DNA of 64,000 nucleotides from Siphonodentalium dalli (lineage: Eukaryota > Mollusca > Scaphopoda > Gadilida > Siphonodentaliidae). The DNA lies in assembly GCA_032622095.1 (NCBI GenBank), contig CP136066.1, forward strand, positions 103,561,319 to 103,625,318. The letters are read 5' to 3'. Of the stretch, positions 56,930 through 64,000 are shown piece by piece (position 1 is the first letter of the stretch; each line of letters begins with the position of its first letter). The notes beneath the pieces were generated by a model, which saw nothing but the letters and a program-made list of their open reading frames with translations, was not told where the DNA came from and did not search any database. Position numbers and translations under genes: made by a program.

Positions 56930-57310
56930 TAGCAGGTTAGCCCGCCACTGGCGGCAATCGTCAGAAACATGACAATTTTTAATTTGTTTAATTAATTTTT
57001 TGAATTAATTTTTTGAATTAATTTTTTAATTTAATTTTTTGTTTTTCAATGAGTCAATTGTGCCTTTATAATTTTTTAATTTAATTAATTCTGCCTTTTT
57101 AATTTACTGGCTTTTTTAATTAATTTTTTAATTTAATTTTTTGTTTTTCAATTTGACCCGATTTGACATTGAAATGATCATTGTCAATGTCAGGTCGGGG
57201 TCACAATTTAACTCGTCCATGACACTTCCCGTAGGTAGCAAGTTTGAGTTCAATCGGTTCGAGTCTATAAAGGACACACACATATATATCATTTGTGGGT
57301 ACCCGTTTCT
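56930..57310. repeat. Inverted relative of the 6.65-7.34 kb repeats
   Basis: CTAGCAGGTTAGCCCGCCAC is the reverse complement of the end of the repeat at 7300-7335, then tandem AATTAATTTTTTGAATTAATT-type units, then the reversed ACTCGAACCGATTGA segment of 6677-6714. Confidence 0.6.
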
Positions 57311-57429
57311 CAAGTTGAAGATCACCTCGGGCGGAAAAACTGACCCGATGAAAATCTCCCCCGTTCCTAGGAAGCCCTAAGTACGTAAGTATCACACAAC
57401 ACGCTCATATCTGTATACATACGCTCACT

Positions 57430-57615
57430 CCCGGACACAGACGTAAGAATCACATTACACGCATACGCTCTTTATCAACGACACTGCGGATACGAACGCT
57501 CTTTAACTTTCAACGCGATTAACTCCACAGTGCCGTTTTTTGTGACTGAGAGTGGAGAACGGGTGCTCGGAGCTTCTCCAAAACGCCGCGACGACCATTC
57601 CCGTGGGTTTTTATC
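57430..57615. repeat. Diverged relative of the 5495-6396 element
   Basis: Two ACGCTCTTTA words, then GAGTGGAGAACGGGTGCTCG-GAGCTTCTCC matching the 5.6-kb units in the same orientation. Strongly diverged. Confidence 0.55.
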
Positions 57616-57676
57616 AACATAACTAGGCATTGGTAGATTATCATGCAAGAGTTCCCATGATACAAGTAATCACTAT

Positions 57677-60008
57677 GGTCCGAATCGGCATCTCCAGTTT
57701 AGACCTGGTTTAAACTACCAGTTTAAACTGGGTTTTAGTAGTAAAACCAAGTTTTTCTCCACCGCTGGGACGAAATAGATTTGGTCGATTGCGTCACCTA
57801 TGGTCCACACTTGTCCAATTGCAAGGATAGGAGGCGTGGTCTGTCTGTTTATTATCTTTACTTGTCAATGCATTGTCGGTCACGCGACCTTTTGTCGCTA
57901 TCTAATCTTCTAGTCAGGCGAATAACCCGTGCGCTTTGAGAAATAACGACGAAAGCACGGTCTGTTGAATAGCGGTTAGATATTATCTAATATCATGGAC
58001 GAACATGACTTTCGGAACTCAAACATATCTCTTGAGGGCATGGGTGGGGGCCCGCCACAAATACCCCATAGAAACACCACCATCCCTCCCCCGGAAGTAC
58101 CACCCGGACGGGTGAAAATGGGGTATGGACCATTTTCGAGAACGGGAAGGATTTCGGCGAATTTGACGGCATGAATCGGTGGCCCGCCCAAAATACCCGA
58201 TAGAAACATCGCCCCTCACCCCGGGAGAACTGGGGTATGGTAAGGATTTAGGCTAATTAATTTGGCAGCAGGAGTGGGTGGCCCGATCAAAATACACCAT
58301 AGAACCCCCCACCACCCATCCCTCACCCGGGGGGAGGGGGTGCCACCGAGGTGGAAATGGGGTACGCCCAAATACCGAATAGAAACACCCCAGCCCTCAA
58401 CCCCGGGGAAGGGTACCTCAAATAACCCCCGTAAACACCCCACCCCTCACATCCGGACTATGTTCGAGAACGATAAGGATTTCGGCCAATTTGACGACAG
58501 GGGTGTGTGGCCCGCTCCAATATCCCCTAGAAACACCCTCATCCCTGGAGGATACCACCCTGATGGGTGAAAATGGGGTATGGAGCATTTTATTCCTTAT
58601 TCGCAAAAACATGCCTCTGTCGGTAAATATTACGGCATGTATAGGTGGCCCGTCCCAAATACCACATAGAAACACAGTCAAACACCCCACCATCACCCGG
58701 GTGTCAGAAAGCGGTATGGACCGTTATCGAGACCGGTAAGGATTTCGGTCAATATGACGGCATTGGTGGGCCATCAAATATAGTTCATAGAAACACCCCC
58801 ACCCTCACCGCGGGTATGGACCCGGGGTGCGGGTTGGGGGTATTTCTAGGGGGGGGCACTTGGGGTGTGACAACCACCGTTCTCGAAAATAGTCCATACC
58901 CCATTTTCACCCAGGGTTGAGGGGTGGGCTGTTTTCTATGGGAAATTTGAGCGGGCCATCCATCCATGCCGTCAAATCGGCCATAAATCCTTACCGGTCT
59001 CGAAAATGGCCCATATCCCATGTCCACCCCCGGATGTGAGGGGTGGGGTGTTTCTATGGGTTATTTGGGGCGGGCCACCCACCCAAACCATCAAATTGGC
59101 CGAAATCCTTACAGTTCTCCAAAATGGTCCATACTCCATTCCCCCTCAGGGTGGTCGTTACCCTCCCCGGTGAGGCACTGGGGGCTGGGGTGTCTCTGCT
59201 GGGTATTTAGGCGGGCCACCAACCCAAGCGTCAAATTGACAGAAAGAGACCTTTTGTGAATAAGGAATCAGTTTCAAAAGTTATGTTCGTGTCTAACGTG
59301 TCAAACTGATCAGTCCGATCCACCCATGCTCTCAGTCGCCAAAGCGACATCCGAACGAGCGAATTGCAAACAAACATATATAGCAAGAAATCATCCATCA
59401 CACTGGCACATATTTTGTTAGAATTTATCTCATAAGTAACGACATCGCCTCCCCGAATTCCACTAAGACTCTCCTGCATGTACATTGAGTGACAAACGCC
59501 CAAGCACAAACGCCTCCTCCAATTCAAAATAAACACTCCCATATACGTGAAGAAACAACATCAATACTGGGCGAAAAAAATCGACCGAATAATTAAACCC
59601 ACAAAACTAGATTTTAGTAAAACCTGGGGTAGGGTGGTTTAACTTTGATGTTTTTTCCAAGTATATTTAATGGTATATTTTTGAGACGAGAAGTATGGTA
59701 CCTATAAATCATATATACATAAGCTTATACTGATGATTATATAGCCAATTCACCACAAATAATTAGTAATATTACCATAACTTTATCACGTCAATAAAAC
59801 CTAGTTTCAATTGAGATCGAATTCCACAAACTTAAACTGAGTTTATCACGAAACTGGGTTTAACTACACTAAAACCCAGTTTTACTCCCATAAACCTAGT
59901 TTAACTACAGTAAAACCAAGTTTAAATCCTACTTAAACCTAGTTTAAACTGGAGTTAAACCTGGTCTAGAATAAAACCTAGTCTAAACCAGAGATGCCGA
60001 TTCGGACC
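57677..60008. mobile_element. TIR element copy B, complete, with head-to-head minisatellite body
   Basis: 2332 bp between GGTCCGAATCGGCATCTCCA and ...GAGATGCCGATTCGGACC. TAAACNAGGTTTTA-like motifs follow both termini. The body has units with CCATTTTCGAGAACGG in plus orientation (58110-58760) and reversed units (58880-59130). It is the inverted copy of element A. No target duplication is visible. The plus and minus frames through the array are repeat translation. No transposase was recognised, so it is probably non-autonomous. Confidence 0.82.
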
Positions 60009-61140
60009 CAGGTGTCTATGTATAACCCCAAGCGGAGGTTTCAAGTATGCACGCGTTTCTGTTCAAACCTGGTTATGGAATATGTGCCAAAAGTTGATAA
60101 TTGGCTGGATTTGTTTTAAATATGAAATAGTTATGGCATTTGTTTCTGTTCCCAGAAGTAATGCTGTGGTAAATAAACGCCACACACTACACACTTGACA
60201 TCAAAATTACTAAGATCACAAATGTGCACTGACCCTCCCATTGGTACCGTTATTCATAGCACAGTGATTTAGTGCCCGTTTCGACAGAACTGACCATAAA
60301 GGGCGAACGTTTGCTCATATGTAGATTGAGACTTCGGCAAACATTATTGGAGGTGATCAGGCCAAAACTATGAAAATATGTGAATGTTTGTCTCAATACC
60401 AACAAATTCCTCGCTAATTACTTATTACCCCCCCTCCCCCATTCCACCCCTGTTGTCGCTACATGTGAGTCCCTGTTACGGTAGTCGTTTTGTGTGTTGT
60501 ACTATTCGATGTTCTCGAACCGCGACCGAATTACCTATCAAATAATCCCTTGTGTATTCTTAATAATGATCACGGGTATTCTTAAAAGAATACCCGTTTA
60601 TTATTGAAAGAATAACCGTGGGCGTTATAAGAACATACATGCTACCCAAATGCTTGTGCATTTTGGCGGATAACAGACGTATCAAGACAAAGGGACAATA
60701 TATCAGACACCCACTTTTACTTTCCGCTAATCTCCTTGTTTGACTAAAAACCTTTTTGTCAACCTGTCAATTAGCCTCTCATCATGTGGTGTGCTTGTGT
60801 GCTGTGCAGTCACCCTGGCAATTGTGTTACCTGATCAGACTCTCACATGCCTACATGTATAATTAAACGAACAAATGTGACCACATTTATTTGGTTGATT
60901 CTGTCTTAAAACAGGTTTTCCCCATTATTAACCTAAAACCACTCCCTAACCATGGAAACCAGAATTGAAAGCAAATTGATCCTCATAAAAAGACAGATAT
61001 GAGTATTTAAAAATATAAAACAGAACGGTTTATGAAAATCCCTTCATATTAATATTCTCTTGCTGTTCTCGCGGGAGAATGTTGCATAAATATTAATTGT
61101 TTGAATAAACTATTAAATGTATATCCTAGAATATGTTCCC
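60009..61140. other. Unassigned sequence
   Basis: A small palindrome at about 60573-60598 (ACGGGTATTCTTAA plus AAGAATACCCGT) is followed by a third, inverted copy of AATAACCGTGGG. No gene recognised. Confidence 0.35.
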
Positions 61141-61146
61141 CTCCCT

Positions 61147-61260
61147 GGGGCCTGTACTATAGATTTACAATTGCCGTGTCTGAACACGTGTAGAAGGTTA
61201 TGTGGGGCACACAGAAGGTGTCGATTACCATAGACCTCCAATCTTATTCTTACAGTGAAA
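61147..61260. repeat. Solitary end of the CCTGTACTATAG element family
   Basis: GGCCTGTACTATAGATTTAC at 61146 matches the left terminus of the 51759-53931 element and continues with GCCGTGT. No matching right end was seen nearby. Confidence 0.6.
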
Positions 61261-62040
61261 AGGCGACTTCTTGCAACGCCTCGTTTACATGCATGGTGAC
61301 CAATAAAATAATAGGTTTACCACATGTGACTTGATTGACCAATGAAAAAAAAATATTCTAGGCATATATTAACAAGGATGATAAGGCATAACTGGACCCA
61401 CCAGCATCCGGACATGCCTCAGGTATAGCTGACTTATGTTTTTCTCACACGGGCTACTTAGATACATGGGGTAGTCGTTGAGTTATAACTGGTATAAATT
61501 CGACGGTGTAAATCATAGTCGATTATTTTATCTGTATCAGTGTGGATAATCAATAAACATACTCGATTTTGTATGTGAATAATCACAGGTTATGTGGACA
61601 GTCAAATATGTATAAGACTGGCGTCAAAACGTGATAGACTTCCACGTTAAACTTCGAACGTTTCTCGACTATTTTCCTTTCACTTGATAAATGTTTCAAA
61701 CGTAGGCTTTTGTGCATTACATGTATACACGAATGCGTATAAAGGTGTAGCTTTAAATTCCTGCAATCTGATAACTTGGTCGAGACCCAGGCATACATCG
61801 GCGATATAAAACATATCAGCCATGTTAGATCATAAATGTTTTACCAAACTTCGTGACATGACAATTTTATTAATGTTATCCTCGTCTGTCGCGATTAAAA
61901 TGCGATTATACCGCGACATGCCCGATCTACCGGATCTGATACGTGTATGCCGTCTGCCTGAGGGTTGTTTATATGCGTAGTTTACTGTCTATCTTATCCC
62001 GGACATCCTGCAATGCAGTTGTGAATTGGTGTAAACAATA
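61261..62040. other. Unassigned sequence
   Basis: No gene recognised. The minus frame at 61583-61798 lacks motifs and splice context. Confidence 0.3.
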
Positions 62041-63735
62041 TTTAATTTCGAACAAAACATGTAATACATACAAACAATTTGACATAAATAATAATAGAGT
62101 TCAAAACGGGGATTAGACAACAAGCCCAAAGGCTTTTATCAAGTCTTTTCCCCGGAGAAGGAAAGTTTACCCTTGGTATCAGAATAGACACCATATAGGG
62201 TAAGTTTAGCAGACGGGGAAAACATGTTAGGTCCGAAAAATATTGTTCAAGGAGGGGGTATAGAGGGATCGAGTGCAGGAAGGAAAGAACGTTTGTCAAG
62301 TTAATTGGTATTGCATACCGTGCATCAGCCAAAACGAAAGATGGGAGTGAAGCGACTTCAATAATGATTGTCTCTATTTTGATATGCCGTGATAATATAG
62401 TGAGGTGGAGTCTAAATATTCATACATGAGATCATTTGATAAACATTAAATTATTCTGCAAGTGTTATCAAGTTGTATAAAGGGGTTAACCAGGCATGGG
62501 TCCCCAAAGAAACCCATCTCGGTGATTCCCGGAAATCCAAACCTGGCCCACCCCCTGAGGATCATAGGTGCATATGTTTAAACACGAAGGGGGGTTAACT
62601 AAGCAAGGGTCCCTAGAGAAACAGTTGTGGATTGAGTACGCCTCAGGGGTCTCACGTGTTATAAACGTTGTTCTCTGAAATTATTTTTTCCTAGAAACAA
62701 ATGAAAATTATGACTAAGTCGTCACGCCCGAGAGTGTTGTGAAAAATATATAAATATACGAACCCGGTGAATATAATTTTGCGTCGACATGCACTGTAAT
62801 TGATGTCCATGAGAAGAAATTGAGATAAGAAACCGCTCGAACGGTTCAAGGATTAAAAACATTAATTCAGCTGAAGTGATTTGCATATACACCCGTGATT
62901 CGTATCGTATCTTGACAATGTATACCATTACAACCCTATGATACATACAATTAGTAATTGATCAATCATGATTGTAAGTCAGGCAGATATGGTGCCTATT
63001 AATGGAAGAGGTTACTTCCTTGCAAAGTGAAAGTGGCAGAGTTGTTGAGAATAGTGTGACTATGAGAACCTTGTTGCGGCTTGTCAACTCAAAAACAAGT
63101 ATGCCAATTCAAATGTTTTACTTTTACATATTAAAATTTGAGTGATAAATGTGATAGTCTAAAAATAAGAGGCCCGATTCGTATGATTCAGATCGATAGA
63201 AATTAGTATTACTCGTAATTGAAATAACAGTTTAGTATAATGAGAATATGAGTGCAATATTATATCCACAAAACACTCTTTGTGTGAGCTGAGCGTTTGT
63301 TTATATACCGGTACAGCACGCAAAGAGTGTACGATAAGCAAAACGCTCAACACCGTGGCATTTTTTTTTTGGGGTGAGTGATTCATTGTGACCCAATGCA
63401 TTCAACACCGAAATCTTCTTGAGGATCAGCGAGTGTTATATAACGGATGTTGCAAACAACATGTATATTGTGACCAGAGTTCACAGTGGTGTCTTCCCGG
63501 TGTTGTGTATTTTGCTTATCACACACTAATTACGTACTGTACAACAGGTTATGTAACATTGTGATTGATATAACGAACAACATATGTCATACATGTAGAA
63601 TTACCAACCTGAATACCTGTCATATTTTAGTGAGCTTTTTAATTATGTGCAACCTCAATTTTACCAATGTACAGTTGCATGTGTTTCAAAAATTGTATTG
63701 TCCATCATTTGGGAGTTCGACCAAGCCTTGTTTCT
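62041..63735. other. Unassigned sequence, possible repeat remnants
   Basis: At 62110-62260 CAAGCCCAAAGGCTTTTATC and CTTTTCCCCGGAGAAGGAAA look like a retroelement 3' region but no coding domain was seen. The GGGGTTAACYANGCANGGGT module occurs twice (62482 and 62592). Inverted AACACTCTTTG / CAAAGAGTGT words lie near 63273 and 63322. Confidence 0.3.
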
Positions 63736-63739
63736 GAAA

Positions 63740-64000
63740 AAAATGGAACCTTACCAGTAGTTCATAATATGGAGCCGAGCATTAGGGATTGCGAGCCATG
63801 TACGGGTTGTGTCTGCCCAAAAACTGGATGGATGCACTCAAAATTGGACTTGCATTACCACCATATACATAAAACAAAGGTAAATGTGAGACATGTTACA
63901 AGTTCAGATCCCGACCTAAGCTTGGCCGGTATTTACAATCTAGTTGAACTGGGGAAACAACGTAAGGATCCGGATCTATCCCCAGTCATTACGTGGATAG
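63740..64000 (+). pseudogene. Ty3/Gypsy-like pol fragment (linker before integrase), cut by window edge
   Basis: One plus-strand frame is open from about 63740 to the last base. It includes EPSIRDCEPCTGCVC, a Cys-rich block, then a linker and ELGKQRKDPDLSPVITWI. In Ty3/Gypsy polyproteins the region between RNase H and integrase has a 'DALSR(R)xC..C..C' block followed by 'Q..DP(D/E)(L/I)..V..W(I/M)', and the order here fits. The DALSR motif itself is not kept. If right, integrase should follow beyond 64000. Only about 85 codons are visible, so a host gene remains possible. Confidence 0.42.

Noticed and set aside
62042-62332. 96-codon minus-strand frame starting MADARYAIPINLTN
   Set aside because: The opposite strand resembles a retroelement tail (CTTTTCCCCGGAGAAGG). 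No domain or splice context on the minus strand.

Overview
The window is eukaryotic, AT-rich and repeat-dense. It has spliced exons with GT/AG borders, no operon-like coding, many microsatellites, and many retrotransposon and DNA-transposon relics. The repeat spectrum (YR/DIRS-type and LINE relics, Polinton, hAT and TA-target MITEs, frequent ACATGTA words) and one conserved four-helix membrane gene suggest a marine invertebrate, most likely a lophotrochozoan such as a mollusc or brachiopod. The species assignment is inference.

Layout. (1) 1-20 kb, minus strand: four exons of one host gene, a TMEM179-like membrane protein (19452-19645, 18098-18256, 8528-8585, 5120-5272). Splice phases agree throughout and the stop codon is at 5120-5122. 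The first coding exon was not found and must lie upstream (coordinate above 19645). Its introns hold foldback repeats, a self-complementary 21-bp array, a LINE relic and microsatellites. (2) 20-22.1 kb: a 913-bp hAT-type element with an exact 8-bp target duplication, then a LINE reverse-transcriptase relic. (3) 22.8-33.06 kb: the most striking object, a 10.25-kb almost perfect palindrome bounded by an exact 6-bp target-site duplication (AAGAGA), with termini starting AG and ending CT. It looks like a Polinton/Maverick-class element in which each arm of about 5.1 kb carries the same three small genes, including a C2H2 zinc-finger protein, and the centre is a GC-rich hairpin. No polymerase, integrase or capsid gene is visible. 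(4) 33.2-35.5 and 57.7-60.0 kb: two inverted copies of a TIR element whose body is a head-to-head GC-rich minisatellite. (5) 38.7-45.6 kb: relics of tyrosine-recombinase-type (DIRS/Ngaro-like) retroelements (SGNH hydrolase, gag, reverse transcriptase), interrupted by a 740-bp TA-target MITE and a 1.65-kb TIR element. (6) 47-51.2 kb: LINE tails and a 160-bp satellite with a 480-bp higher-order period. (7) 51.4-56.35 kb: nested inverted repeats with a 2.2-kb TIR element in one arm, for which the other arm provides the empty site. (8) 60-64 kb: mostly unassigned, with a Ty3/Gypsy-like pol fragment running off the right edge.

Apart from the TMEM179-like gene no host gene was recognised. Most long open frames in the window are translated repeats. 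The region is best read as one host gene beside a large nest of elements inserted into one another. Several insertions can be ordered because duplicated copies preserve the uninterrupted site.
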